From contig NZ_JYKO02000001.1 of the NCBI RefSeq assembly GCF_000949385.2, positions 1,574,620 through 1,638,619 of the forward strand: a DNA stretch of 64,000 nucleotides, read 5' to 3'. Below are positions 47,593 to 56,984 of the stretch, piece after piece; position 1 is the first letter of the stretch; each line of letters opens with the position of its first letter. Under the pieces are notes generated by a model, which made no database searches, was not told the DNA's origin, and saw only the letters and a program-made list of their open reading frames with translations. The translations under genes were made by a program, and so were the position numbers. Source of the DNA: Pseudomonas sp. LFM046 (GTDB lineage: Bacteria; Pseudomonadota; Gammaproteobacteria; Pseudomonadales; Pseudomonadaceae).

Positions 47593-48102
47593 TCAGCGGT
47601 TTTCCAGGCGGCTCAGTGAATGGCCGGCGACGAATATCGAAGCGGCGAGCAGCCCCAGGTCCTTCAGGAGGAACTGGCCCGGCGCCACGCTGATGGCAGG
47701 GAAGCCGAGGCTGGGCTCGATCGCGCCGGGGGTGGAGATCATGAAGGTCAGCGTGGTGACGAACAGGCCGGCGGACAGCGCACCACCGACCAACGAAAGC
47801 TTCGGCGACACCAGTCGACCCGCGATCAGCAAGCCGATGGAGACTTCCAGGACACCGAGCAGGCTCGAGAAGGTCCTCACGCTGAACAGGTCGTAAACCC
47901 ATCCCAGCAGCGGGCTGTTGCTCACGAGTGGCACCAGTCCTTCGGCTTCGTACTGTGTGAACTTCATGCCGCCGAACCAGAAATAGATGACCGCGAGGGC
48001 GAAGTAGGCGCCGTAGATGCCGACCGCCGTGGTCAGCGCCCCGGGTGACTGCTGGTTCGACAGTGCGTGGGTGTCTCGGTGGGTGATATTCAAGGTGTTC
48101 AT
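47593..48102 (-). CDS. DUF417 (YkgB/RclC-like) inner-membrane protein
   Basis: 169 residues with four membrane helices: VGIYGAYFALAVIYFWFGGMKFT, SSLLGVLEVSIGLLIAG, LVGGALSAGLFVTTLTFMIS and LLKDLGLLAASIFVAG. FWFGGMKFTQYEAEGL and PGAIEPSLGFPAIS are DUF417 signatures. RclC of E. coli belongs here and is needed for hypochlorous-acid resistance. GGAAGCAGATC precedes the ATG. Confidence 0.88.
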   Translation of the reverse strand: MNTLNITHRDTHALSNQQSPGALTTAVGIYGAYFALAVIYFWFGGMKFTQYEAEGLVPLVSNSPLLGWVYDLFSVRTFSSLLGVLEVSIGLLIAGRLVSPKLSLVGGALSAGLFVTTLTFMISTPGAIEPSLGFPAISVAPGQFLLKDLGLLAASIFVAGHSLSRLENR

Positions 48103-48630
48103 TGATCTGCTTCCCGTGTTCTGGCTAAGGGGTGTCCCGGCGATCGTGTGGCCATGGGACTGTGGTCAAGAATTGCAACCTGCGTGAAGACGACGGGGTC
48201 GTCGCTGCGCGCCCGTCACGCCAGGGGCCATCAGATTTCCATCGGATTCGAGTCGTTGATGAGTCATCTCCCGCTGATCCCGCGCGGTATGCGTCGGGTT
48301 GGAGAGAGTCTCGCCGTGTGGCGCGTCCCGTTGGGTTCCGAACGTACGGAGTTCGATGCAGATCGTTCAGCCGCCGTGGCGCTTGTTGGCATTCAAGAGC
48401 TGGCGGCCCGTGGCGGGCGAGAGCGCCAGAACGGTTTCAGCAAGGTGGGGGCAGGCATCGTCTGGGACGTGAAGAGGAGAGGGCGATGACCATGGCTCCC
48501 GGTAGATTGAGATCGAACAGGCGGGGATACGATCTGCCACCGTTGCTCATGGTCGAATCGGATTTCCGAATGACATTTCCGCTTTAGCAGCGAGCCCCCG
48601 CCATGGCAATGCGCTGTGCGCCGACCGTTA
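48103..48630. other. 528-bp gap without a supported gene
   Basis: Upstream of the DUF417 gene. Frames on plus (48148-48489) begin with ATG but show no domain, unlike neighbours in composition. Presumably includes the DUF417 promoter. No hairpin or repeat recognised. Confidence 0.45.
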
Positions 48631-48861
48631 TCAGCGATCGGTGTTTTGACTCCAGGGGTCGACTTTTCCGCGTCTGTTGCCTTGCCTGCGGTCTTTCTCG
48701 AAGCGAATCGACTGGCGGCGATCAGCGGATTTGCGCCGATCCTCGCCGCTTCGGGTATCGATCTGGAATACCGCCTTGCCACCGCTGGAGGGCACCGCCT
48801 TGATCGGCTCGATGGGTTCCAGGCTGAGTTCGTCGAGGTTCAGCTTGTCGTTCGTGCTCAT
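48631..48861 (-). CDS. Small Arg/Asp-rich repeat protein
   Basis: 76 residues, acidic N-terminus (LNLDELSLEPIEPIK) and a C-terminal motif of repeated D-R-R: GEDRRKSADRRQSIRF then KDRRQGNRRG. This R-x-G-x-D-R-R pattern occurs in many small proteobacterial proteins, some linked to PilZ or chemoreceptor partners; no function assigned here. GGAGCTGAACA precedes the ATG. Confidence 0.7.
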   Translation of the reverse strand: MSTNDKLNLDELSLEPIEPIKAVPSSGGKAVFQIDTRSGEDRRKSADRRQSIRFEKDRRQGNRRGKVDPWSQNTDR

Positions 48862-48990
48862 TGTTCAGCTCCGGTGGATCGGCAACAACCAGAGGGTAGT
48901 TCGGGGAATGCCGCCTCACGGGAACGATGGCATGAGCGGGCGATTGAGATGGCCGATGGGCCGGTGCGCCTGCGCAGGATCAAGGGCCGT

Positions 48991-49782
48991 TCAGGCTTCC
49001 GTCTGTGCCTTGAGGAACAGGGAAAACAGCTCCTGCGGCGATTTGATGTTCAGCTTGGCGTAGACATGACGGCGGTGGACCTTCACCGTCTCCGCCGAGA
49101 TGGCCAGCTTGCCGGCCACTTCCTTGTTGGAGCAGCCGCTGAGAATCAGCCGGATCACGTCCAGTTCGCGAGCCGTCAGTGGCGTGCCGAGGCGCTCCAT
49201 GGCCTCTTCCAGGTTGTCCTGCCAGCGCGGCGCCTGGCGAGGCGTGCTTTCCGCCATCGCGCCCTCGAAGAACATGCGCTGACGCATCAGCCCGACCACC
49301 CAGGGACGGATCATCTCCAGCAGTGAAATCTGCTCCGGCGTGAAGCGTTGCCGGCTCCCCAGCGAGAGGCTAAGGGTACGCGTCTCGTCGAGCTGCACGT
49401 TGTACTGCACCTCGTCCTGCTCCACGTAGTGGGTGAAGTAGAGGTTGTAGTACTCCGTGTCCTTGAAGCGCTCCGGCGCCACGTCGGCCAGGCGGAACAG
49501 CCCGGTGGCCGGCTGTTCCCGATTGGCGATGTAGAAGGGGTCGAGCAGGTACAGCCCCTTGATGTAGTCGTGGAACAGCGGGTCGGGTCCGTCTCCCTCG
49601 TAGGGGCTTTCGGCGAACGCGTACGGGCGCCCGTCGCTGAACAACAGCGCCACCCAGGTATCGACCGCGACGTATTCGCCGATCAGCCGGCTCAGCGCGC
49701 GCCAGAAATCCGGCCTGTCCAGATGCTCGATCAACTGGCCGGCGGAGCGGTGCCAGGCCATGTCCTGGAGCGTCGGCGTCAT
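48991..49782 (-). CDS. LuxR-family transcriptional regulator
   Basis: 263 residues. C-terminal LuxR HTH (about 200-255): LTARELDVIRLILSGCSNKEVAGKLAISAETVKVHRRHVYAKLN. The N-terminal 190 residues are an unassigned sensory domain without the Trp/Tyr/Asp pattern I would expect of an acyl-homoserine-lactone pocket. Divergent to the nitrilase operon at 49912, with a 129-bp shared interval; likely its activator. Confidence 0.9.
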   Translation of the reverse strand: MTPTLQDMAWHRSAGQLIEHLDRPDFWRALSRLIGEYVAVDTWVALLFSDGRPYAFAESPYEGDGPDPLFHDYIKGLYLLDPFYIANREQPATGLFRLADVAPERFKDTEYYNLYFTHYVEQDEVQYNVQLDETRTLSLSLGSRQRFTPEQISLLEMIRPWVVGLMRQRMFFEGAMAESTPRQAPRWQDNLEEAMERLGTPLTARELDVIRLILSGCSNKEVAGKLAISAETVKVHRRHVYAKLNIKSPQELFSLFLKAQTEA

Positions 49783-49911
49783 GCGTGTACCCCCTGGGGT
49801 TAATCACTCGACGGGATAGGAAAATCCCGGGCAAAACGCATACTTGCATCGACCTTTTGCAAAAGTCACTCACTTCCTGGCCGGGACTCAGCTCGACAAC
49901 AAGGTCTGATA

Positions 49912-50727
49912 ATGAAGCTCGAACTCGTACAGCTCGCGGGGCGCGACGGCGATACCGCCTACAACCTGAAACGCACCCTGGACGCCATTGCCAATTGCGC
50001 GCCCGATACCGACATCGTGGTATTTCCCGAAGCGCAGATCACCGGTTTTCTCAATCACCAGAACATCGCCGAACTGGCCGAGCCCCTCGACGGGCCTAGC
50101 GTCCAGGCCATCGTGCGGGCGTCGCGTGAGCGCGATGTGGCGGTGGCGGTGGGCCTGATCGAGAACGATGGCGGGCAGTTCTACAACACCACGCTGTTCA
50201 TCACCCCCGACGGCATTGCCCTCAGCTACCGCAAGACTCACCTCTGGGTTTCCGAGCCGGGCCTGGTGCTGCCGGGCGACCGTTACGCCACCGTGGAATG
50301 GCGCGGCGTGCGCATCGGCCTGCTGATCTGCTACGACACCGAATTCCCGGAAACGGCGCGCGCCGTGGCGGCCCTGGGCGCTCAACTGATCCTCGTCACC
50401 GACGGCAACATGGAGCCCTACGGCCACGTGCATCGCACCTCCGTCACTGCGCGGGCGCAGGAAAACCAGGTGTTCGCCGTGGTGGTCAACCGCGTCGGGG
50501 AGGGTGACGACGACATGGTCTTCGCCGGTGGCAGTGCGGTAGTCGACCCCTGCGGCCACGTGCTGCTGGAAGCCGGCCGCCAGGAATGCCGCCACGTGAT
50601 CAACCTGGACATGGCGCAGCTGGCCGAAGCGCGGACCGTCTACGACTACCGGGCGGACCAGCGCTTCCAGCTGCCGGGGCAACGCATCGAGCACCCCGAT
50701 GGCCGCCGCGAATTGCTGATTCCCTGA
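49912..50727 (+). CDS. Carbon-nitrogen hydrolase (nitrilase superfamily amidase)
   Basis: 271 residues with the Glu-Lys-Cys triad: E40 in VVFPEAQ, K108 in YRKTHLW and C140 in LLICYDTEFPE. Cytosolic amidase/carbamoylase type; likely deaminates or de-carbamoylates an amine-derived amide. Length is normal. First gene of a co-directional set with a periplasmic amine-binding protein (113 bp later) and an amidohydrolase, which suggests catabolism of an imported nitrogen compound. Confidence 0.92.
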   Translation: MKLELVQLAGRDGDTAYNLKRTLDAIANCAPDTDIVVFPEAQITGFLNHQNIAELAEPLDGPSVQAIVRASRERDVAVAVGLIENDGGQFYNTTLFITPDGIALSYRKTHLWVSEPGLVLPGDRYATVEWRGVRIGLLICYDTEFPETARAVAALGAQLILVTDGNMEPYGHVHRTSVTARAQENQVFAVVVNRVGEGDDDMVFAGGSAVVDPCGHVLLEAGRQECRHVINLDMAQLAEARTVYDYRADQRFQLPGQRIEHPDGRRELLIP

Positions 50728-50840
50728 GTGTGCCCGGGCGTTGCCCGTGGCCTTCGGTTGCGATCCATCCATAACAACAATCCAGCAACAGAAAGCTGAT
50801 CGCCCATTCGCCGTAATCGGTCATCAGCCAGGAGCATCCC

Positions 50841-51941
50841 ATGAAGTACTCGCGTTTATTGAAGGTCGGTCTGGCCTCGCTGTTCGGCTTGAGCCTCAAC
50901 GCCGCGTGGGCGGAGGCGCCCAGCGTGCACCTGTACAACTGGTCCGACTTCCTGGCCCCGGAAACCCCCAGGGAATTCCAGGCCGACACCGGTACCGCGC
51001 TCATCTGGGACGCCTTCGACAATGCCGAGGTGATGGCAAGCAAGCTGATGGCCGGGCGCAGCGGCTACGACGTGGTGATGGTGCCGGATGACCTGATTCC
51101 CAATCTCTCCAAGGCGGGCGTGCTCCAGGAACTGGACCGCGGGCGCCTCGGCAACTGGTCGCACCTGGACCCGGAAGTCCTGAAGAAACTGGAGGTCAAC
51201 GATCCGGGCAATCGTTACGCCATTCCCTATATGTGGGGGACCACCGGCATCGGTTACGACACCGTCAAGGTCAAGAAGCTGCTGGGGCCTGACGCGCCAG
51301 TGAATTCCTGGGACCTGATCTTCAAGGAAGAGAACATCTCCAAGCTCAGCCAGTGCGGCGTGGCCATGCTCGATGCGCCCGTGGAGATCATCCCCATCAC
51401 GCTGCATTACCTGGGCCTGCCGTCGAACAGCAAGAACCCCGACGACTACAAGCAGGCCGAGGAACTGTTGCGCAAGATCCGCCCGTACGTCCGCTATTTC
51501 GATTCCTCCAAGTTCACCACCGACCTCGCCAACGGTGACATCTGCGTCGTGGTGGCCTGGGGTGGATCGGTGCTCAATGCCAAGACCAACGCGGACCGTG
51601 TCAACAATGGCGTCAAGCTGGCCTACAGCATTCCGCGCGAGGGCGCGCCCGTGTGGTTCGAGAACATGGTGCTGCTCAAGGACGCCCCTCATCCGCAGCT
51701 GGGTTATGACTTCATCAACTACATGCTGCGCCCCGAGGTCATCGCCAAGAGCGCCAACTACGTCGCCTACCCCAGTGGCAACAAGGACGCCGCCGCCTTT
51801 ATCGACCCGCAGGTCCGGGACAATCCGAGCGTGTATCCGCCCAAGGACGTCATGGCCACGCTGTTCCCCCTCGAAACCCTGCCGCTCAAGCTGGAACGTG
51901 TGCGTACCCGAGTCTGGAGCAAGGTGAAGAACGGGACCTGA
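50841..51941 (+). CDS. PotF/PotD-like periplasmic polyamine-binding protein
   Basis: 366 residues with a signal peptide ending AAWA. Polyamine-binding family features: VHLYNWSDFLAPETPREF, WDAFDNAEVMASKLMAGRSGYDVVMVP, PYMWGTTGIGYD and VVAWGGSVLNA. No permease or ATPase gene accompanies it, so it must use a transporter encoded elsewhere or have a sensing role. CAGGAGCATCCC precedes the ATG. Confidence 0.92.
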   Translation: MKYSRLLKVGLASLFGLSLNAAWAEAPSVHLYNWSDFLAPETPREFQADTGTALIWDAFDNAEVMASKLMAGRSGYDVVMVPDDLIPNLSKAGVLQELDRGRLGNWSHLDPEVLKKLEVNDPGNRYAIPYMWGTTGIGYDTVKVKKLLGPDAPVNSWDLIFKEENISKLSQCGVAMLDAPVEIIPITLHYLGLPSNSKNPDDYKQAEELLRKIRPYVRYFDSSKFTTDLANGDICVVVAWGGSVLNAKTNADRVNNGVKLAYSIPREGAPVWFENMVLLKDAPHPQLGYDFINYMLRPEVIAKSANYVAYPSGNKDAAAFIDPQVRDNPSVYPPKDVMATLFPLETLPLKLERVRTRVWSKVKNGT

Positions 51942-51994
51942 GCCCGGCGCGCCCACCGCTTCGCACAACAAGAATCCGATTGACCGGAGCCGCC

Positions 51995-53629
51995 ATGACT
52001 CGCCCCGTAGACCTGATCATCACCCACGCCGACATCCACACCATGGACCCGGTCCTGCCCAGGGCCCAAGCCATCGCCGTGCATGACGGCCGTATCGTCG
52101 CCCTGGGCGACAACGCCGATATCGAACGCATGGCCAGTGCCGACACGCGCCGCATCAACGGGCAGGGGCGGCTGATGCTGCCCGGCCTGCAGGACACCCA
52201 CGTGCACTTCCAGCTGAGCAGTGCCGACCTCTACCACAATGCGTCGCTGTACACGGCCACCACTCTCGACGAACTGCTGGCGATCATTCGCGAGTTCGCC
52301 GAGCGCCATCCGAACAAGGCCTGGATTCGTGGCGTCGGTTTCTCCTCAAGCCTGTTCAGTCCGGATGAGCTGACCCGAGAACGGCTGGACAGCGTGACCG
52401 GCGGTCGCCCGGCGCTCATGCTGGCCAGCGACTATCACAACGGCTGGGCCAACAGCGCCGCCTTCGAGATCGCCGGGGTGAAGCCCGGCAGCCCCGAGCC
52501 GGAGAACGGCAGCTATGTGCGCCAGGCCGATGGCACGCCCAAGGGCTGGCTGCTGGAAGATGCCATCTGGGCGATGAACCGCATCGCGCCCGGGTACACC
52601 GACGATGAATACCTGGAAGCGATGAAGCACTACAGCAAGGAATTCAACCGCCGAGGCATCACCGGCGTGCTGGATGCCATGGTCAGCGCCAACTACATGA
52701 AGAACTACCAGGCCTCCCATGACCGTGGCGACCTGACCCTGCGGGTTCGCGCGACCTCGAAGATCTTCGCCCACAAGCCGCTGGACGCGCAGATGCGCGA
52801 GCTCAAGGGCCTGCGCGAGACCTATCGAGGCGACCGGGTCTGTCTGCATTCGGCCAAGTTCTTCCTCGACGGCGTATTGGAAAGCGGGACTGCGGTGTTC
52901 CTTCAACCGCGCCGCGACACGGGCGGGAACGCCGAGCTGATGTTCACCCGGGAACAGATCAACCAGTACTTCGCGGCGTTCGACCGTGAGCAGTTCCAGT
53001 TGCACGTCCACACCATCGGCGATGGCGCCGTGCGTGCCGCCGTCGACGGGATCGAATACGCCCAGCAGCAGAACGGCAAGTGGGACTCGCGCCACCAACT
53101 GGCTCATCTACAGGTGGTGGACCCGGCGGACATTCCGCGCTTCGAGTCCCTGGGCATCCTGGCCAACTTCCAGCCCCTGTGGGCCCAGCCGCTGCCCGAA
53201 GCCGACGCCATCGCCGAAGCCATGCTCGGCCCTGAGCGCAGTCAGTGGATCTTCCCCATCGGTGCCTTCCTGCGCAAAGGCGTGACCTGCATGATGAGCA
53301 GCGACTGGGGCGTGAGCACCTACGATCCGTTCCAGATCCTGCAGTCCGCCGTCACCCGGCAGAACCCCGACGCTGGCCCCGAGGGCCCTGTGCATAACCC
53401 GCAGCACCGCATCAGCATCGAGGATGCGCTGCGCGGCTACACCCTCAATGCCGCCCACGCCGCCTGGCGTGACGACTGCACCGGCAGCCTCAGCGTCGGC
53501 AAGTACGCGGACCTGATCCTGCTCGACCGCAACCTGTTCGAGATCTCGCCCTACGAAATCGGCCAGACCCAGGTGTTGCTCACCCTGCTCGAAGGGCAGG
53601 AAGTGCACCGTGATCCGGGTTTCGGCTGA
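51995..53629 (+). CDS. YtcJ-like amidohydrolase
   Basis: 544 residues, amidohydrolase family 3. Metal motif LPGLQDTHVHF near residue 60, HTIGDGAVR and SSDWGVSTYDPF later; IEDALRGYTLNAAHAAWRDD and GSLSVGKYADLILLDRNLF close the composite beta domain. Start at 51995 has CGGAG upstream; the frame opens five codons earlier. With the nitrilase and binding protein it forms an amide/amine utilisation set; substrate unknown. Confidence 0.92.
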   Translation: MTRPVDLIITHADIHTMDPVLPRAQAIAVHDGRIVALGDNADIERMASADTRRINGQGRLMLPGLQDTHVHFQLSSADLYHNASLYTATTLDELLAIIREFAERHPNKAWIRGVGFSSSLFSPDELTRERLDSVTGGRPALMLASDYHNGWANSAAFEIAGVKPGSPEPENGSYVRQADGTPKGWLLEDAIWAMNRIAPGYTDDEYLEAMKHYSKEFNRRGITGVLDAMVSANYMKNYQASHDRGDLTLRVRATSKIFAHKPLDAQMRELKGLRETYRGDRVCLHSAKFFLDGVLESGTAVFLQPRRDTGGNAELMFTREQINQYFAAFDREQFQLHVHTIGDGAVRAAVDGIEYAQQQNGKWDSRHQLAHLQVVDPADIPRFESLGILANFQPLWAQPLPEADAIAEAMLGPERSQWIFPIGAFLRKGVTCMMSSDWGVSTYDPFQILQSAVTRQNPDAGPEGPVHNPQHRISIEDALRGYTLNAAHAAWRDDCTGSLSVGKYADLILLDRNLFEISPYEIGQTQVLLTLLEGQEVHRDPGFG

Positions 53630-53741
53630 CTGACATCGTCTCAAGGCTGATTAATCGGAGAAGGGCGGAGGGGCCTGCCATTGCCGCCTATGGGCATTTC
53701 TGATGGGATGCCGCCTTTCTTCCTGTAATCGAGAAATCCCT

Positions 53742-54266
53742 ATGGCCTCCTTCGAGGAACTCTTTGCCATCGGTGAGCGCTTCGACGCGTTCGTAGGCCG
53801 TGGCCTGCCGGCTGAAATCGCTGCGGTCGAGACCGTGCGGCGCAAGCTGGCTGAGCCCGGCACCCTCAGCGCCGCCGCCCGGCAACGCCTGCAAGCCATC
53901 CAGGGCCGATACCACCTGCTGGTGGTGGGTGAAATGTGGTGCCCGGACTGCCAGATCAACGTCACCGTCATGGACCACCTGCAACGCACTCAGCCGCAGA
54001 TCGACCTGGCGATCATCTCCAAGGGGCGAGCCGAGGACGGCTTGCAGGAACGGCTTGGGCTGGACCGCATCTCGCTTCCCCTGGTGGCGGTGCTGAACGC
54101 CGACTTCCAACTGATCGGCCGCTTCATCGAACGGCCGCAGGATGTGATTGCGGGTGGCGATGCGGTGAAGCCGGACTACCGCGCCGGGCAGTACCTGGAA
54201 AGCACCGTCCGCGACTTTCTGGCGATCTTCGAGGCAGCGGAAGGGCGGGCAGGCGAGGGGATCTGA
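53742..54266 (+). CDS. Thioredoxin-like protein
   Basis: 174 residues. Thioredoxin fold with an active-site C-P-D-C in VVGEMWCPDCQINVTVM and a cis-Pro candidate in ISLPLVAVL. No signal peptide. An N-terminal 60-residue helical segment precedes the fold. Related proteins are annotated as thioredoxin family; role unknown. It follows the amidohydrolase by about 110 bp on the same strand. Confidence 0.87.
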   Translation: MASFEELFAIGERFDAFVGRGLPAEIAAVETVRRKLAEPGTLSAAARQRLQAIQGRYHLLVVGEMWCPDCQINVTVMDHLQRTQPQIDLAIISKGRAEDGLQERLGLDRISLPLVAVLNADFQLIGRFIERPQDVIAGGDAVKPDYRAGQYLESTVRDFLAIFEAAEGRAGEGI

Positions 54267-54353
54267 ATCTCTGATTGGACGCAATAGCGCCTACCCCATC
54301 AACCTCGCCGATAGGCGATGTGGCCTGCTGATGGGCTGGTGGGAAGGAACTGA

Positions 54354-54389
54354 AGGAGGAGGCGAATCGGCCACGATTCTCCTCCTCCT
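54354..54389. terminator. 16-bp hairpin between convergent genes
   Basis: AGGAGGAGGCGAATCG pairs with CGATTCTCCTCCTCCT with one C-T mismatch, loop GCCA. It sits between the thioredoxin-like and lipoprotein genes. No T-run on either side. Confidence 0.7.
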
Positions 54390-54410
54390 GATGCTTCGGT
54401 TGGTGCTGGA

Positions 54411-54854
54411 TCAGCGCGCCATCTTCGTTTCGGCTACGCCCTTTTGGCCCTCGGCCTCGGAAACCTGTTCCAGGTTCGCACCGCCGACAAAGACACCGAG
54501 CTTGATGTTCTGACGCACGTAGTAGTTCTTGCCCGCTTCGGCGTTCAGGTCAAGGGTGTTGTCGCTGAACTCGGACTCGGTAGCGAGCACGTGCGGGCCG
54601 GGGCTGATCAGACGATAGAAATAGGTGTTGGGTGCGGTTTCACCAATCACCTTGCCGTCGACCTTGACCGTTTTCTTGAGTGCGCCGCCAAGCGAAGTAT
54701 CGCGGAAGATGTAGAGCCCAGCCTGGTCCTGCGACGGTGCCGGGAAGGCCTTGAGTTCCTGATCCTTTTCAGGGGACTCCATCGGTACCGAAGCACAGCC
54801 GGAAAGCAGCGCAACAGCCAGCGCCGCCGAACACATCATGAGTTTCTTGGACAT
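54411..54854 (-). CDS. DUF2846-family lipoprotein
   Basis: 147 residues with lipobox LLSGC (Cys20). The mature part, QAGLYIFRDTSLGGALKKTVKVDGKVIGETAPNTYF and PGPHVLATESEFSDNTLDL, fits DUF2846, a beta-sandwich lipoprotein family of unknown role. GGAACGAGAGATTC is the ribosome region. Confidence 0.87.
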   Translation of the reverse strand: MSKKLMMCSAALAVALLSGCASVPMESPEKDQELKAFPAPSQDQAGLYIFRDTSLGGALKKTVKVDGKVIGETAPNTYFYRLISPGPHVLATESEFSDNTLDLNAEAGKNYYVRQNIKLGVFVGGANLEQVSEAEGQKGVAETKMAR

Positions 54855-55007
54855 GAATCTCTCGTTCCTGAGTGATGACTGTAAGCGGCGATATCATTTC
54901 GCCACCGCGCATACCTTAACGGGATGCGCCGAGAGTGCAAGGTCAATGCATTGACTGGCCCCAAGGAAAACCCTGATCTCATTGCCTTGGTCCGTAGTCC
55001 GTAGTCC

Positions 55008-55040
55008 GTAGGATGGGTGGAGCGGAGCGATACCCATCAT
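55008..55040. repeat. GTAG/ACCCATC REP-like hairpin
   Basis: GTAGGATGGGTGGAGC...ATACCCATC, the same element as at 32760. It is immediately preceded by three tandem TCCGTAG heptamers (54991-55011). Confidence 0.75.
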
Positions 55041-55309
55041 CTGTCGCATGCATTTCACTCCCCGAAGCCGCTCAAGCACCCGCCGTCCGTCTGTGACGAA
55101 CCTCCCCTTAGGTGCCTGTCGCGAAATGGAAAGTGCCTGACAGCCAAAGCGAAGTCGGGACGGAGCGCCATTCCTAGGATCTTGAGCTCTGGGCCGGGGC
55201 TGCGCCACGCAGCAACGTGGCCCCTGGCACACCGGTATTCCTTGGCCTGTCGAGGTCGGGACTCCGTGGCTCCTATCCATCCGCAACGTTGCTGTCAGCA
55301 GGAATACCG

Positions 55310-56875
55310 ATGCGCAAGAACATGCCGATCACCCAACGGGAGCGCAGCATCGCGGCCCACCAGCATCTGACTTCGGTCACCGATTGCCGCGGCGTCATCA
55401 CCTATTGCAATGACGAGTTCGCCGCTGTCAGTGGCTACAGCCGCGAACAACTGCTCGGCAGCCCGCATAACCTGGTGCGCCACCCCGACATGCCGGAGCA
55501 GGTGTTCGAGCACATGTGGGACTACCTCAAGGCTGGCAAAAGCTGGATGGGCATCGTCAAGAACCGCTGCAGCAATGGCGATTTCTACTGGGTCAACGCC
55601 TACATCACGCCGATTCTCGAGGCGGGGAGCGTGGTGGGCTACGAGTCGGTGAGGACCCGTCCTGATGCCAGTCAGGTGCGCCGCGCCGAGCGGCTCTATG
55701 CGCGACTCAATCGTGGCCGGGCGGCAGCTTCCATGGGCGAGCGGGTTGGCGTGGCTGCGCGCTTCCTGCTGCTGCCACTGCTCGGTGCGCTGCTGGGCGT
55801 GACCCTGTACGCCAAAGGGCATGCGGGGTTCGGCATTGCCAGCGTGCTTTTGCTTACCTTCGGACAAACCCTGGCTACCCTGGGCTTCGTGAAGCGTGCC
55901 TTGTCCCGGATCGCACAGGCTGCCCCCAAGGCATTCGCCAGTGAGTTGGTGGCGCGCACTTACACCGACGACACCGGGGCAGTGGCGAGCCTGCAATTGG
56001 CTCTGATCAGCGAGGGGGCGCGCATTCGTTCCGCGCTTTGCCGGCTTGGCGACTTTGCCGACCTGACCGCCAGCCAGGCCTTGCAGAATGGCCAACTGGT
56101 TCAACAAGCCGAGCAGGCCCTGCAAGCGCAACGGGTGGAGGCGGAAATGGCGGCCACGGCCATGCACGAGATGGCGACCTCAATCACCCAGGTGTCCAGC
56201 CACGTGCAGCAGACTGCCCAGGAAGCCCGACAAGTCAGCCAGCTTTCAGTGGAGGGCTCTCGACAGGCGCAGCAGAGCCGATTGGTGGTGGAGAAGCTGG
56301 CACAAACCGTGGACCAGATCAGCACGTCGGTTACCGGCCTGGCTACCGAAGCCGAGTCGATCCAGCAGGCGGCGGACATGATTCGCGCCATCGCCGAACA
56401 GACCAATTTGCTGGCCTTGAATGCGGCCATCGAGGCCGCTCGCGCTGGCGAGCAGGGGCGTGGTTTCGCCGTGGTCGCCGATGAGGTGCGCGCCTTGGCG
56501 TCCAAGACCCAGGAGTCCACCGAGGCCATCCAGCGCATCATCGCCAACCTGCAAGGCGTGGCCGGTCAGGCCGTGACGATCGCACGGCAGGGCAGCAGTG
56601 AAGCGCGCAGCGGCGTGGAACGCGTGGTTGAAACCGAAGCCGCCCTTGACGGCATCACCGTCGCGGTCGAGCGCATCCACCTGATGGCCGAGCAGATGGC
56701 CAGTGCAGCCGGAGAGCAGAGCCAGGTGGCCGAAGACATCTCGCGGCAGATCGGCACCATCTCCCAAGCGGCCGAGCACAATGCCGCGATCACCTCACGC
56801 TCCTCCCAGCTGGGCAGCGAGTTGGCCACCACCGCGAATTCCCTCCACGCGCTGGTTGCGCGCTTCAACACCTGA
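55310..56875 (+). CDS. aer: Aerotaxis receptor (PAS-MCP)
   Basis: 521 residues, the length of P. aeruginosa Aer. N-terminal FAD-type PAS domain (about 20-130): [31 protein letters not shown] and [20 protein letters not shown]. Two close membrane helices near 150-195 anchor it, followed by the signalling domain with the hairpin tip [21 protein letters not shown]. It senses redox state and signals through CheA. Start at 55310 follows CAGGAAT. The flavin Trp is present. Confidence 0.92.
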   Translation: MRKNMPITQRERSIAAHQHLTSVTDCRGVITYCNDEFAAVSGYSREQLLGSPHNLVRHPDMPEQVFEHMWDYLKAGKSWMGIVKNRCSNGDFYWVNAYITPILEAGSVVGYESVRTRPDASQVRRAERLYARLNRGRAAASMGERVGVAARFLLLPLLGALLGVTLYAKGHAGFGIASVLLLTFGQTLATLGFVKRALSRIAQAAPKAFASELVARTYTDDTGAVASLQLALISEGARIRSALCRLGDFADLTASQALQNGQLVQQAEQALQAQRVEAEMAATAMHEMATSITQVSSHVQQTAQEARQVSQLSVEGSRQAQQSRLVVEKLAQTVDQISTSVTGLATEAESIQQAADMIRAIAEQTNLLALNAAIEAARAGEQGRGFAVVADEVRALASKTQESTEAIQRIIANLQGVAGQAVTIARQGSSEARSGVERVVETEAALDGITVAVERIHLMAEQMASAAGEQSQVAEDISRQIGTISQAAEHNAAITSRSSQLGSELATTANSLHALVARFNT

Positions 56876-56891
56876 GGCGGGAAGCATCGTC

Positions 56892-56978
56892 GTAGGTTGG
56901 GTTGAGGTACGAAACCCAACGATGCGGAGTCTCGACCGGGCTCCGACGTTGGGCCTCGTTCCTCGGCGCCAACCTACG
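56892..56978. repeat. Compound inverted GTAG/GTTGGG repeat
   Basis: GTAGGTTGGGT...ACCCAAC on the left and GTTGGGCCT...GCCAACCTAC on the right form two hairpins facing each other, between aer and the antirepressor gene. Confidence 0.75.
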
Positions 56979-56984
56979 GGTGAA

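Noticed and set aside
48148-48489. 113-codon plus frame in the gap upstream of the DUF417 gene
   Set aside because: ATG without a convincing ribosome site and no domain-like pattern; other frames are equally open.
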